A DNA stretch of 64,000 nt, taken from contig JASEVX010000003.1 in assembly GCA_031761405.1 (NCBI GenBank), forward strand, positions 16,719,139 through 16,783,138. The letters are read 5' to 3'. The stretch is from Serripes groenlandicus. Its lineage: Eukaryota > Mollusca > Bivalvia > Cardiida > Cardiidae. Below are positions 1-11,824 of this stretch, piece after piece; positions within the stretch are counted from its first letter, which is position 1; each line of letters begins with the position of its first letter. Position numbers and translations under genes: made by a program. The notes beneath the pieces were generated by a model. It did not search any database. It saw only the letters and a program-made list of their open reading frames with translations, and was not told the origin of the DNA.

Positions 1-1805
1 CCTAGTGAACTCCGTAAAAAAAGCGTAGCCTAGGAAGTTGGGGAACAGTTATTAAAAACAAATTAAATGTGTCTAAAGTTTTGTAATAACGGTAGAAGAT
101 GTACATATTTTGTATCTTGTTGTTTCTTAAATCAGTTAATACAATTACTTCATTCATAAAGGTTGTTTTTTCAAACATATTATAGAGTTTTTCTTTACAA
201 TAATATGTGTTGGTTGCTCCCTTTGTGTCACAATTTTAGTTGTCAAGAATGCCCGTTAAGAAAAAACATTTCAAATTTAACTTATAGTGTTTGTGTCAAA
301 CATAAATCGCTATACCTGTTCTTTGAAGACTCAGATGAAAAAGTTTTATTCGATACTCAGGACTGTTGATATTGAACAATCCTTCCAAATTGATCAGACC
401 AAAAATTATAAATATGAAAACAATTGTCAATAAAGTAGGAATTGCCAGACGTTGCAGTGGAGTTTATGCATTGTTACCAGTTTGAAGTCATGTTGGGCTA
501 TACTAGAACTAGAACTATGCTGTTAGTTTTAGGTTTAAATGTCCTAAATCTGTATGCAAAAACGAATACTTCGTGTATGCATTTAATGCAAAAAGTAGAT
601 GTTATAGTTGCTATACAGTGACTTTTGCCAGTTTGGATGATATAATGGATTACACCAAGAAGTTTGGTTATGAAAAAACTATTTGTGTTTCAAAGAGCTT
701 TTCCATACTTTTAAACAGCAATGATTACCGGAAAGTAAGACTATATAGCGAATGAAATAGGATAATATAGCTTTTTAAACGGACGTTATATTGGATTACG
801 CCGGAAGTAGAGCCTAGATATCGGGCAAACCAATCCTAATTCATATGCTCCAACATGCAATTTATGTGCGACATTTCATTTCTTTGTCTCAGCATGAAAT
901 GTGAGAAATCGATGTTAAATAGGATACTTATCATATTCTCGCCGTTGTATATGTCATAACCGGTAACACCGGAAGTAGAGTCTCAATAATTGCTACCATT
1001 TGTGACTAATTAACTAAAAACGCCGGATGAGATAAAACGGATGCGATTGCAGATCTGGTTCTACAATGGTCGCAAATGTTTAACGGTTGGTTTTCGCAGA
1101 ATGTCGCTAAATTAAACATTTATTGGGAAGAACATAATGTTTATGTTTTTGTTGTCAGAAAATAAACAGAGAATAATCCGAGTGAACAAAAGAAACGATG
1201 TAACTTATAAAACCTACTAAGTTGTTACTGCTTTTAAAACATCCGAGGGAGACGTTGTTATATCTGGCAAGTTGGAAACGTAGTAACGATACAGAGTTGA
1301 TTATATTTGGGACACTCGACCGAGCAGTCTCAGCTTTCAGGGGTTGGGGGTACTCCCAGGGCGGGGGGATTTAATTTTAAATTAAAATTATTGACTTATA
1401 TAGATTTATTTTGAGATGTAAAAACTCACAAGTCAAATTAAACAACTTGCATAAAGAATCAGTTAAGTCAATTTTGGGGCATATAATAGTTTAATGTGTA
1501 AAAGAAATATCAATGCAAGAACATGGGTGAATGCGAACAGTGTATATCTAAAAAATCAGCTTGTGCATTTCAACAGGCTGGTCACCCTAAGAAACTGTTT
1601 CCTTCCAAGATAATCCATTATTAAAGAAAATAATAAGAACGACTGATTTATTAACCATTTTTATACCATGCACATACAGTTGACCATTTGTAGGTAGAAC
1701 ATGGGAAACATCGAAACCCTGGAAAACTCGAGCCAAATTCTCGGTTCCGACCTAAACCTTATATAGCTGATCTACTCCTGAAAACTTGTACACATTGTAT
1801 TTCGA
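1..1805. other. AT-rich stretch without a recognised gene
   Basis: Open frames are short and in scattered phases, without splice borders or family motifs. A short G-rich patch lies near 1338-1370, and a CCGGAAGTAGAG dodecamer occurs twice (about 801 and 969). Nothing else stands out. Confidence 0.6.
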
Positions 1806-1862
1806 ATGAATGAATGTATATTGTTTTATGGCGCATCGACAGCTAAGGTCATTTAGCGCGCA
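1806..1862 (-). repeat. 3'-end remnant of the 20.7-kb LINE family
   Basis: Read on the minus strand, this piece gives the terminal words of the full LINE at 20709-26752: a block close to TGACCTTAG(C/T)TGTCGA, then a run ending in ATTCATTC repeats. Only the last ~55 bp are recognisable, so it is a heavily 5'-truncated, diverged copy of the same or a sister family. Confidence 0.55.
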
Positions 1863-2348
1863 AACATTGTATTTCGAACTATCGAACTAACTTTACGGTC
1901 CGGTCCATTCAGCTGCGCTAAAGTACAATACATTTTCAGTCGAATATTAGTCAGTGCGTATTTTACACACATTTGATATGTGCACGGGAAAAGTTTGTTT
2001 GTAACCCTACGAGCTTAAGTAAATGAGAATTTTGAAAATGAAGTGTAACAATTACCTAGGATATATGGTGAAGAAACAAAAAAAACAAGATTTAATTATT
2101 TTATCGTGATTTTGAGATTAAGCCATATCGAAAAAATATATACCTATCTTTATGAGGTAAACGTATTTTTACTTGCTGTGTGAAGAAACACATATTTGAT
2201 TAAATGTCACATTTAATGAATTTAATCAACAAACATATTCGTCATTAAAGAAACCTGTCAGGATCAGGACGATATTGTGAACTAATATGCATGCGCAAGT
2301 AATGCGGTATGTTTTATCATTCTACGTATTTTGAGAAATTAAACATAT

Positions 2349-2505
2349 GGGGCCAGTTATTTAACTTGTGGATAAAGTTTAACCAAGGGTTACATAACCA
2401 CAGTGTAAAACGAAGTTGAGCAACAGAAATTTAACCCTTGATTTTATAACAACAGATTAAATTAACCATTAGTTTAAGTTAACCACAAGTTGAACAACCG
2501 GCCCC
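2349..2505. mobile_element. MITE with ~35-bp terminal inverted repeats (GGGGCC...GGCCCC)
   Basis: The left end starts GGGGCCAGTTATTTAACTTG and the right end, reverse-complemented, starts GGGGCCGGTTGTTCAACTTG, so the ends are inverted copies over about 35 bp. The interior is AT-rich and non-coding, also built of TTAACC/GGTTAA-type words. Length ~157 bp fits a non-autonomous DNA element. No clear target-site duplication is visible, so the superfamily is undecided. Confidence 0.65.
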
Positions 2506-2724
2506 TGTAATTGAGCATTTTGTTAACTGTATGCACTGATAAACAATATGCATTCGGCGGCAATGCTAAGCGTTACGTAATAAAGATAAAAAAAAAGTCA
2601 GGATTGGTTCATTTCCATCGTAAAAAGCTTTCCACGTCGGAAATGTGTCAGTAATCAAAATAAAATAGACCGGTGTTATGATTTTGACAAAGGTCGACAT
2701 GCGTCATTCGTCTTTCACCGATGG

Positions 2725-2886
2725 GCTAAGTCTATGTGGAAAAGCAGCCAGTTGTCTGGGAAGATTGTTGTGTGGAGTACTGGTGTGAGAAAACCAGGAA
2801 ACACATGAGTAGGTGAACTGGCCGCCGTGATATGACTGAGAAATTGATAAAAACGTCGTTAAACCCCAATGAATCAATCAATCCAT
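2725..2886 (+). repeat. SINE, 3' part, plus orientation
   Basis: The segment matches the reverse complement of the SINE at 16641-16911: words such as TATGTGGAAAAGCAGCCAGT, GTACTGGTGTGAGAAAACC and CGTGATATGACTGA occur in the same order, followed by GTTAAACCCCAATGAATC and a CAAT-type tail. The tRNA-like head is not recognisable here, so the copy is truncated or diverged at its 5' end. Confidence 0.7.
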
Positions 2887-2889
2887 TTT

Positions 2890-3740
2890 TCCAAGACTCT
2901 TTCAACAGTCGATTTTTAGATATTTTAACTTTCTTAGAGAGAGATCGCGTAGCCATTCTTAGAATTTCTTAAGTCTGACTGACATTTTTAAAAAAGCTAC
3001 GGGTCTTATATACAGCCTTGTCGGTACTTCAAACATACTGGGATATATTTTTAAACAATGTAAAGTTTGTAGCTATATCTAAAACTACCCCTGAAAGACA
3101 AAATGTTCACAAACAGCTACAAAAATACGAGTGAATAAAACGGTTTGCACTGTAATTAAAGTATTAAAACTTTCCCGTTAAAGACATCTAATTAAATCTC
3201 GCATCAACGTATAATTGATACATAACACGATGCCGATACACACAGGAACGTGTCATCGCTAACAAACTTACCGATTAACAGATAAACTGATCGACAAGGT
3301 GTGAAAAACAACCATTATCGTATCGTAAAGCTATCGGACATCGATAAACAATGCTGGTACTCGCTACACGCGTTGACTGATAAAGCCGTATATATACGTA
3401 TATATATGTTGCAAAATGGCCGACTCGTTTCGATCGAAAGTTGATGTAAAATAGGTAAAATAGGTTGGCGCCAGCCATTTTCCCCGATTCTTATTTTCTG
3501 GCGCTACTTTCTTATTTCTTGCGCCATTGGCGCCGTTTGCGAAGCCCAGCGTGAACCCTGTTTATTTCAATATATAGTCACGATAAAAAAAAACACTAGT
3601 TCTTCGCCGTCATACCGTCCGAAATTGAATTCAATTGGTACAACTATTGAGTGTGGGCCGTGTGAGTTCTAGACAACGAGATTTGCTGTACTCTTAGTCA
3701 AAAGTTGTGGAGCTTCTACATGTTGAGGAATGTTATGAAT
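2890..3740. other. No gene recognised
   Basis: AT-rich sequence with a small ATATACGTATATATA alternation near 3390 and GCGCC words near 3470-3540. Open frames here show no conserved motif. Confidence 0.55.
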
Positions 3741-3743
3741 GCC

Positions 3744-3830
3744 TTTTTATATACCTGCACATTTTCTGGTGTAAATACAAGCCGATTGCCATGGGCAAAT
3801 CAAACACGACGACGGATGAAAAGGTCAAAT
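3744..3830 (+). repeat. Dispersed repeat, short copy 1 of 3
   Basis: The sequence ATATACCTGCACATTTTC, followed by CAAATACAAGC and a GCAAATCAAACACGACG block, is shared with copies near 6160-6430 and 29335-29560. It carries no coding capacity. The longer copies suggest a non-autonomous element of at least 270 bp; its ends are not defined. Confidence 0.5.
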
Positions 3831-4189
3831 ACAATACCACATATGGTAATGGTACGTCACTGAAATATGATTGAACTCATTAAAATACGATATCACGCCA
3901 TTCGAAATGCGGTAGTGGGATGTTTTCTACACGCCATTAATAAGTTTTAATTTATGTGTAAATTATATAATTTAAAGATTTGCTTGATAATGAAGAGAAA
4001 AGGATCTTGTATCCATATATTATGGTATCTAGAATAAATTCATTTTTGCCAATCCTTTTACAGAATTCATATATTACCTGATCTATTTTTCACAATAATT
4101 TGCTTCTGACCTTGCTCATACTCGAAATATACATTGTTAACCCTATTCTTATCATAGAGACAACTAAAAATAATATACACATTTTCTAT

Positions 4190-4770
4190 ATTTAATTTTG
4201 GGCACTCTTTCGCTATTCCCACACCATTGCATTCTTTTTTGTCCGGAGTGCTGGTCTTGATGAGCCCCGGGTCTGCTATATGGACAGTTTCGTCCTAAAT
4301 GCGTGTTCTCTCCGCACCCGGAACAAGGTCGAGCGTTTCTAATGGACCCGTTTGCCTGAAAGGAACAGAAACCTTTATGTTATGCTGGTTGATTCCGATA
4401 ACTAGTACCAGCCAGAGCTTGTTATTGTTGGTTTCACCGCCTTCTTAGGTTTCTACTTTATTCTCTTTTTTCTTAAGGGCCCTCGATTCAGCCCTGTTAC
4501 TCATGGCTTCTTCGTCTTAATCACTAGCTGCGCGGTTAAGATCATATTGGCGTACTTTTTCCAATCTGTCCTTCGATGTATCAGTAATTCTTAATATGTA
4601 ATGTGCTTCTTCAAGGTGTGTGTAGCTTCTGTCAAAAGCTCTCTTTAAACGTTTTACTTCAGAAATACAGTCACCTTTAACTCCGTCTTTAAGGAGTTAA
4701 TTTCTTGGCCTTTGTTCTCGAATTTGGGATACAAAAGCCAGTATATCGCTGCCTTTGCGCCTCCTATCAA
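4190..4770 (-). pseudogene. Gag-like remnant of a DIRS-type (tyrosine-recombinase) retroelement
   Basis: On the minus strand a perfect CX2CX4HX4C zinc knuckle (CSGCGENTHLGRNC) is encoded at 4325-4284, preceded by basic residues and followed by Pro. Upstream, 4650-4450 reads through a helical charged region with RITDTSKDRLEKVRQYD, then NRAASD, an in-frame stop, DEEAMSNRAESRA and Lys-rich residues. This order (coiled charged segment, acidic AxDxDEE block, Lys/Arg block, zinc knuckle) is what I know from gag-like proteins of DIRS-type elements in molluscs. The frame is broken by at least two stops and a shift near 4660. No reverse transcriptase or recombinase domain is nearby, so this is an isolated fragment. 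A Ty3-type gag is the main alternative. The family call is inference; the zinc knuckle is seen directly. Confidence 0.5.
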
Positions 4771-4779
4771 ATATACAAT

Positions 4780-5410
4780 ACTAGCATTAACCACACTCTC
4801 TGCCTTCAGAGAAAACAAAGTGAAACTAACATAACTAGTACAGCATTGTATAACTCATTTTATACATCATAGTGTTCATTATTAAACCGTACGACAATTA
4901 CATTGTATTATAATCTAATTGACACTTACATAAACGACAAAAGACCCATCCTACCTACTTTATACTAAGTCCGAGGCCTAAGCAAGTCTTGAACCTAGCG
5001 CATGTCCCAATTACTCAAAATTACATATACAATTGGAGAAACCATTGTAAACAATAATTTCATTTTCAAAATGTTAAGCTTATTTTTTTTCTCTACAGAC
5101 TTACAGACTAACATTTATGCAACCTATTACCATTTATCCCACAATTGCCTTATTTCATTTGAACTAATTAAATAATATCCCTTACACATATTTTTTCAGA
5201 AACTAAGGCCGTACTGCAAAATTCTCAATACAAAATAATTACTAGATTTGGTACTTAAACTTCCAAGCACGCTATTTTCGAAAATCAGAGTTTATTAAAA
5301 TATATTTCTTATTGTCCAAGACGTTCTTTGGATCGATCGACATACGCCCAAACATAACCAAAGCTAGGCTACCAGGCCTTGTTGGTGTCCATATGAGGTT
5401 GTTTTTTATT
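4780..5410. other. No gene recognised
   Basis: AT-rich DNA between the gag-like remnant and a candidate exon. No repeats or open frames with motifs were noticed. Confidence 0.5.
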
Positions 5411-5418
5411 TCACTTAC

Positions 5419-5506
5419 CCAGGCGTCAAATTGCAATGAGTGTACAAAATCCAATTTCCCTTCAATATTTTCAGAATCCATATATTGCAATGGATTGTTA
5501 TATTGT
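5419..5506 (-). CDS. Candidate internal exon of unknown gene (88 nt)
   Basis: On the minus strand a good acceptor (pyrimidine-rich CCCTTTCCTGATTCAG, about 5522-5507) is followed by 29 open codons and a consensus donor GTAAGTGA (5418-5411). The peptide is acidic and aromatic (includes NPLQYMDSENIEGK and ending in LQFDAW) and does not match a family I recognise. Incoming phase would be 2 and outgoing phase 0. It lies 1.3 kb downstream of the receptor-like pseudogene on the same strand and could belong to it or to another gene; it lacks the hydrophobic helices expected of a receptor's membrane region. Evidence is the splice borders and open frame alone. Confidence 0.35.
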
Positions 5507-5509
5507 CTG

Positions 5510-6118
5510 AATCAGGAAAGGGCTTAAAATTGTTAAATGTTACTTATCAAACCGATCGAATAGTGTTAACATCGCACACATACTGTTGAAAAGGAAGATA
5601 AGAATTTTTATAAACAATGATACAAAATTTGAATGGAGGAAGATGACTATCGTCATGAAGTCTTCGTTTCTTTTATCTGATTTAATCTATCATAGATTTT
5701 ATATTGATAAACATCACACGTCCTACAACAATCGAGATTCTGAATAGATCAATCGCTTTTAGGATTTAAAAAAACATACGTGTGAATATATTATTTGGCA
5801 TAAACGTTCTTTAGAGAACTTCATGGTGTGTGTCTGATCAGATGACGAATAGAACATATCCAAGTCAGATTAGCCTAATAGTTTTCTTCGTTGGAGGTCG
5901 ACTTGCGTGTGATGTGGCCAAACATTTATATATATTCTTAAGAATGGTGACATTGATTGAATTCAATAAAACACGGATATAGAATGTCGAATTTGAAGAT
6001 CAACGCTAGATATAGAACTTTTTGCTAGATACCTACAAAAGAGTGTATGTTATGATATACATAAAGAACCAAATAGATCATATTCCCAGGTGCCTTTAGA
6101 AATACACGATATTAAATG
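5510..6118. other. No gene recognised
   Basis: AT-rich sequence without repeats or coding motifs that I can support. Confidence 0.5.
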
Positions 6119-6119
6119 T

Positions 6120-6440
6120 TTAAGATCTAAAACAAAAATTATAGTATCATTCTTTATTATATACCTGTACATTTTCCGGCGCAAATGCGTGCACATTGTC
6201 ATGCGCAGTTCAGACACGACACATTATAATTCCGTATTGTACACGTGTATAAAACGAAATCGTGACGCAAGCCAGTGCGCGGACTACTTTCAGCGAGGTT
6301 CGCATTTTAAATATGCGCTACGTAGTAAAATATGCAGACAGCCAGTCCTATTTAGGAAAAATCGTTTCTATTCTATGTATCGAAACCCCAGCGTCAAATT
6401 TAATCAAAACATGCAAATAAAGATTGTGTCAGTCATTTCC
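6120..6440 (+). repeat. Dispersed repeat, long copy 2 of 3
   Basis: This copy contains ATATACCTGTACATTTTCCG, GCGGACTACTTTCAGCGAGG and TTTTAAATATGCGC in order, all of which recur near 29345-29450, and the first word recurs at 3746. A 124-codon open frame crosses it (6090-6464), but it is not preserved in the other copies, so I treat it as fortuitous. It is likely a non-autonomous mobile element of unknown class. Confidence 0.5.
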
Positions 6441-6678
6441 CAACACAAAATAATGACAATTTAATTTGATAAAGAAATCGTGCGGAACTTACGTTTTAGA
6501 ATACATTAGATTGGGCTAGGCCTACGTATTGTAGTAAATATTCATCCGCCATTCATCTGTTCATTTCACGATTAAAAAAATAGTATCTCAATAATAATTA
6601 AATTGAATCTGTATATTTGTTACTTTTTGTACTCTTATTATATTGTAGGTATATAACAAAGGGAGAATTACGTTACGA

Positions 6679-6802
6679 GAAATAAATTGGTCCTATTGCA
6701 CGGCTCGTAGCGTGGAAAATGCAATATCTTACTCGACCTTCGGTCTCGTAATTTATCGATTCTTTCACGCTACTTTTCGTACAATACGAACCAATTTATT
6801 GC
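6679..6802. mobile_element. Foldback element (~124 bp)
   Basis: Left-arm words AATAAATTGGT and CGTAGCGTGGAAA reappear inverted on the right as TTTCACGCTAC and ACCAATTTATT, with a centre containing ACCTTCGGTCTCG. The piece is an imperfect palindrome with ~40-bp arms, typical of a small MITE. It lies immediately beyond the end of the receptor-like exon, whose reading frame terminates at its edge. Confidence 0.6.
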
Positions 6803-6817
6803 TCCTGCAACATAATA

Positions 6818-7780
6818 TTACGTATTTAATAACGTCGAAATAACAAAAACATGAGTGAAACTCTTTTTCTGCTCAAACGCCAATTTTCTTTTTAATTCTT
6901 GCAACACATTTTGTTTGGCACAATTCTTCTCAAAAAAATACGATTTCAGTGTTGCCAACAGTTTAATACAAAGGAAGATCATAACCACGAAGCGCCAATG
7001 CATTGCCATGGTAACATAACCGGCTTTAATGTAGCCAGAATCCTCCAAGCATACTAGGGCTCTCTGTGAGCCGAATTCATCTTGAAACAGTGAATATTCC
7101 TCCGGATACAGGTGTATGCTGATACTTTTTAAATATAATATCGTATACTGGAGTTCATATTCAATATTTCTGAGTTCGATCTGATTACAGAAAAAGAGCT
7201 TGTTAATTAGAAGGTTGTAGGATGCCATGTAGTTATATTTCTTTTATATAAGTGTTTTCCAAGATACTTTCTTCAATAGGGACGAACTGCGAATTGGACG
7301 GCCGGTCAATGCAGTCCATTCAGGTGTAAACACATGTCTACGATTAGGTTTGTACCCTAAAATATATGTGTCCCCATGTTTATCCAGTTTTTGTTTGAAA
7401 TGGGTTATTATATTGTTGAAAGGTACCAGCCATGTTTTACTTAACAATTTTCGGAGGCCCTTTTTTAGATTACTGAGTTCAAACCGTTCAGCTTTACAGT
7501 GTAGCTGTATAATAAACTCAGCTGTGTTTGTCTCAAGACGCAAACCAATGCTTTCAATTACCCAGCATCCTTTCCATGGGCTCAAACGCTGAAACAAAGA
7601 ATGGATCTCGGCCTCAGTCAAGTTGTTAATGAAGGTTGCGTCAGTGGTGTTGGTCGTCGATAGGTTCAGACGGACATTAATACTTTCAATCAAAAGTACT
7701 GCTGATGGATAACCGCACTGGCTGTCAGCCAAACGGATTTGAAACATTGGACACTGAAGTGGTACGCACTCGACGTCATT
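6818..7780 (-). pseudogene. Receptor-like extracellular exon with an in-frame stop
   Basis: A strong acceptor (ACATTTACATTTGATTTCAG, 7800-7781) opens a frame that starts NDVECVPLQCP and runs to 6818, interrupted only by one TAA at 7246-7244. Conserved-looking elements are the ECVPLQCP cysteines at the start, a central region of about 150 residues, LFFCNQIEL after the stop, then RALVCLEDSGY and a hydrophobic stretch rich in Phe, Val, Ile and Leu. The order C..CP, CxQIEL, VCLED matches what I know of extracellular regions of expanded molluscan adhesion/Methuselah-like receptors, just ahead of the membrane domain. Incoming phase 0 matches the donor at 12799. No seven-helix exon is found downstream. 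The intact frame on both sides of the stop suggests recent inactivation, a polymorphic allele or a sequencing error. Family placement is moderate confidence. Confidence 0.55.
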
Positions 7781-8275
7781 CTGAAATCAAATGTAAATGT
7801 AAATATCTATATATACGAATGAATGCACCCACACTATCTTTATTCTTGCTTCCTTGCATCATATGTTATAGGGCGATCATTTTGAGAATCATAAACAAAT
7901 TATATTTTGTAGGTCAAACAAGGATGATTGAAAATGAACATTTCTCTCCCTTTATCTGCGATCTGATATGTAAATGAAATGGATGAACACATCGTCTACC
8001 AAAGGGTCTCTTTCTTTTTGACACAATGACTATTAGATGACAATATGAACTTGATCCTGACCACCGGACATACATATGTAGTACTAATATTTATCAATAC
8101 ACGTGTTTGTCATTTGTTATTAATAAACGAAAGAACAGATGATCGAATAAATGAAATACGGTTTATCTTTTGTGAGAATGGATGATTAAACAACAACAAA
8201 AGTATTTGTACACAAATCAGGATGAGCTTAATATTGTCAGATAACACCATCCGCATATACAAGTAACACTTTTAA

Positions 8276-8438
8276 CCCTTTCCTTCATATAGACGTTTCT
8301 TGACGCCTCTGTAGCAGACGGCTTTTAGAAAACATAGTGACAATAGAAGAAATTGCTCCATTCAATTAGAGATTTTCTATTTATTTACAAAATATTTTCA
8401 ACGTCGTCTGCTGCAAAATTGTCGTATGAGGGAAAGGG
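8276..8438. mobile_element. TTAA-flanked MITE (piggyBac-like termini), short form
   Basis: The element begins CCCTTTCCTTCATA and ends TATGAGGGAAAGGG, an inverted repeat of ~14 bp, and is flanked on both sides by TTAA (8272-8275 and 8439-8442). TTAA target duplications with CCC/GGG ends are the hallmark of piggyBac-type transposition. The interior has paired sub-terminal blocks (GCAGACGGCTTTTAGAAAA and its near-inverse around 8395-8412). It is non-coding and the cleanest copy of a family present at least eight times in the window. Confidence 0.75.
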
Positions 8439-9039
8439 TTAAAGCAATAAATAGAGGAGAATTCTTCATTGATATGAAATGAATGTTCCGGTCATATATT
8501 ATTGTTCCATTACAAGTGAGTTAAGATCCTAAAGTAAAACAAATGAGAGGTTTCTATGAAACCCATCCTTAGATTATTTTCGATCACCCCATGCATAGGT
8601 AGGTGACACATAAAATGAGCATTATCATTTGGGTCTTTATCTCAGATTAACAATTATATTAACTTTAAGAGAAACGTCATTTCCTTCCGTGAAAACGCTT
8701 TCTGACAACATTTAAACAATATTTCAACATATGTACAATAGCCTTGGGAGTGTCGTTCAATTAATATGAAATGTATCCCAACAGCATAAATTTATGGTAA
8801 TGGAAATATTAACTTGTCACTTGGCATTTATGCAAATCGCCGTTGCTTTCAAAATATGAATCATTGTCAAGGCTGTCAAGGGAGTTAACAGGGTTGTTGT
8901 CGGAACAAATTCAAAACCGGGTTCTCATAAACTGCGTAAGTTATAATGAAATAATCAAACAAACGAACGCTTTCATTGCTCACACCTGCGTTTGCCTCAA
9001 TATTATCAACTTTATTTACCATGTATACTTTCATTAAAG

Positions 9040-9110
9040 GAGTTTTACAACATGCGTCCGTAGATGTTTTCAAAGTCGTCTGCTGAAGATTTGTGGTGAG
9101 AGGGAAAGGG
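9040..9110. mobile_element. TTAA MITE, one-end fragment
   Basis: TTTTCAAAGTCGTCTGCTG followed by GAGAGGGAAAGGG and TTAA reproduces the right end of the MITE at 8276-8438. The left half is missing. Confidence 0.6.
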
Positions 9111-9119
9111 TTAAACAGA

Positions 9120-11110
9120 CCGATATAGATAAACACAAACAAGTTTGTTTTTTATTTATCCCTGTTTTGAAACTACAATGTATACAAGCAAGAACTTATC
9201 TGTAGAGGTTGCGAATAGGGTTTTTCATAGTCACTATTGATTATCGGAAGATACAGAATATCGTTTGATGTTGTGGAATGGGTAAGTAACGAGTTAAAAC
9301 CCGGTGTATGGAACGGTTCGGACTTTAACTAATAGATACTCTTAACTGTTAACAAACCGATTCCTTACACATCGCCTATATAGTATTTAGTAACGCAAAT
9401 ATATGTTTGTTATACTGAAACATTCATCTATCGTTGAAATAAATATTTACAAAACACACGAAGAAGTACGGCATATCAAATATGGCCATAACGTATGGAT
9501 ATGAACGGCAATCAATAACAAATAATTTCAAATTGTATGAAAACTGTCCGATTGATCTAAAGTAATGCTAATGATTACAGTCGTTGGTATTTTAATTTGT
9601 AATATGATAATGATGCTAACTTGGATATGTGCTCATTTCCTTTTTTACAAATAATGGAGTATTAAGATAGGTTGAAGGAAATAAAACTAAAGCAGCACAC
9701 ATAACAGAACTTTCTGAAGACAGTATTAAATAGTGTTCATTCATGACGCATTTTAACTTTACCGCCATGTAGTCAAACGTTATCTTTCACAATGTTCAAT
9801 CAGAAAAGGTATCAAGATGTTGTGATACTACCGAAGAAATGTAATACTTAAACAACATTTACGTACGGCGTGGCACGACTTTATGCCCAATATAAGTTAG
9901 TGCGAGTTCGATCATCAACCATAATGTAGTACCGGAAGCGGCATTGCGCATGTACCTGATCGAACAGAGTCTTGGCGGCGACTGAGAGGGTTATTGTCGT
10001 GTTTTGCGTAGGTATTCAATATTGATATTTCCATATGATTTGTGAACCAGCAGGAAGAAACTGAAAGCATGCAGTTTAAAAGCAGACAGTACAGGTGTAA
10101 AGAGATGAATTAAATGGCGGAGATTTACAAACTTAAACATTTTCACGTTTATTCTGACACGGCCATCTTGTTTCCAGAGAAACTTAAGAAAAATCGTATG
10201 TCTAGTAATTGTTGCTAGAATGATCCATATCCACTAACCATAGTGATTTCCTTCAAAGTCTGGTAAATATATATTATCTATAGTTTGTATTCGAACTCGC
10301 CCTAACATGTACGTACCACAGGTACACAGCGAGTCATTCCCCACCTCATCCCTAACTAACGTACTCGTTTAATATACATAATATAATATTATTATACTGC
10401 ACGTGGCTTTGTTGTGATCAGTTCTCATATATACTCCGTGTGGGAAACTACTAACTGTATCATCCTGACAGTACGTTTTCGATTGGTTGACATGCTTCTG
10501 TTACATAGCGTGCGACTAAAAATAGACAAGTTTGGTTTCCAAAGTCTGTGGTGGAAAGCGCTTATAATAATGTGTTGTAAATCTGTATCTCCCGGTGTTT
10601 GCAACTTTTCCAAACGACATTTGCAAAAGACAAGATGCCCAGAGGCAACATGTTGATCCCGCTCAAAAGGTTTTGGCAAAGATATGGTGCTCTCCCAATG
10701 CAAATGTAACACAGACTGACAAAGAGTCAAAGAATCAGGGCATTCTGCGATACCGAAGTGGTTGTAAAATTCCAAAAGTACAAACCCAACGTTTCATTTT
10801 ATTTTTGAAAAACTATATTATTCTGAAGTTGAACATGTAAATGAAATGTTCATACATATTTAACATGATAATTACTTTACACAAAGACACGTGTATTGAA
10901 AAACGTATGTACTCCTCATTAAATAATAAATCCTTAAACTGAATATTTTTTGATTAATGAAATATTCTGCAATTTGGTACTTCAATCCCAGATTTTGAAT
11001 GTGGACATTAATTATGTAGGGAAGTGGTGTTAATAGTGAACACAAACAAAGGAAACCATAAGAAAGTGAAGTTTACCAAACGAATAAATGTAGCTGACAC
11101 AGCATCCAAC
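9120..11110. other. AT-rich stretch, mostly unassigned
   Basis: A single monomer of the 12-kb minisatellite (AACAACATTTACGTACGGCG followed by CACGACTTTA) lies at about 9852-9885. An open frame on the minus strand at 10425-10775 is intact over 116 codons but has no motif I recognise. The piece near 11125-11176 ends in GGGAAAGGGTTA and is a remnant of the TTAA MITE family. Confidence 0.5.
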
Positions 11111-11214
11111 TTTATAACAGAAATGACACAAATTGTCTGCTGTATATGTGTCAAAATGCGTATACAAATGGGAAAGGGTTAGAACAGAACATCCTCCTTT
11201 TTTGTAATTGATTT

Positions 11215-11735
11215 TGATAACTTCTGCCATCATCACCTAATCATGGTGAACATGTGTGCCCAGTAACTTGGGAAACCTATGAGTAATGGTTTCTCATTTT
11301 AATCTTTGACCTCTAAGTGTGACCCTAGCCTTTCATGTACAGGCCCTGGGTCTTGCGACACTTCACCTCATCATTGTGAGAATGATTGTGTTCCAAGTAA
11401 CTTTGGAATCCTGTGATGCATTGTTGTGATCAGGGCCGGACAAGGTACAGTCCTATGAAACAGTCCTTTTTTTGTATCTTTGATTACTAAGATTGTCCTT
11501 GACATTTCAGGTACATACATGGGTATTGTGCGCGACACCTTGCCTCATCATGATAAATGTGTATGCCAAGTTTCTTTGAAATCCTATGATGCATGGTTAA
11601 GATGCGGGCCGGATAAGGTTCGGACAGACAGCCTCGAGGACGTACTGACGCACGCACGCATGTACATACACCGAACCGCCATGGTGACAGCTATGTTGAG
11701 CTAACCGCAACCGGGCTTGTCAAACATGACTTCAA
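11215..11735 (+). repeat. Non-autonomous element remnant with two degenerate internal repeats
   Basis: Two related blocks (around 11230-11450 and 11470-11640) share words such as CTTTGA, GATGCATGGTTA/GATGCATTGTTG and GGGCCGGA(C/T)AAGG. The end has a GACG-CACGCACGCATGTACA run and CCGCAACCGGGCTTG, the kind of terminus I associate with abundant bivalve non-autonomous elements. A 74-codon open frame here follows the repeat and is not a gene. Confidence 0.45.
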
Positions 11736-11824
11736 ATGTAAACACACTTTATAGTTGTGTTATGTTGAAATGACTACATGTAATATGGTTCGGTATAATA
11801 AAATAAATATGTCATGGCTTCTAG

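Noticed and set aside
6090..6464. 124-codon plus-strand frame
   Set aside because: It lies in a dispersed repeat whose other copies do not keep the frame.
10425..10775. 116-codon minus-strand open frame
   Set aside because: No start context, splice border or family motif; the opposite strand is also open, and composition does not favour coding.
11480..11704. 74-codon plus-strand frame
   Set aside because: It follows the terminal section of a non-autonomous repeat, with the GCACGCACG run giving the apparent protein its composition.
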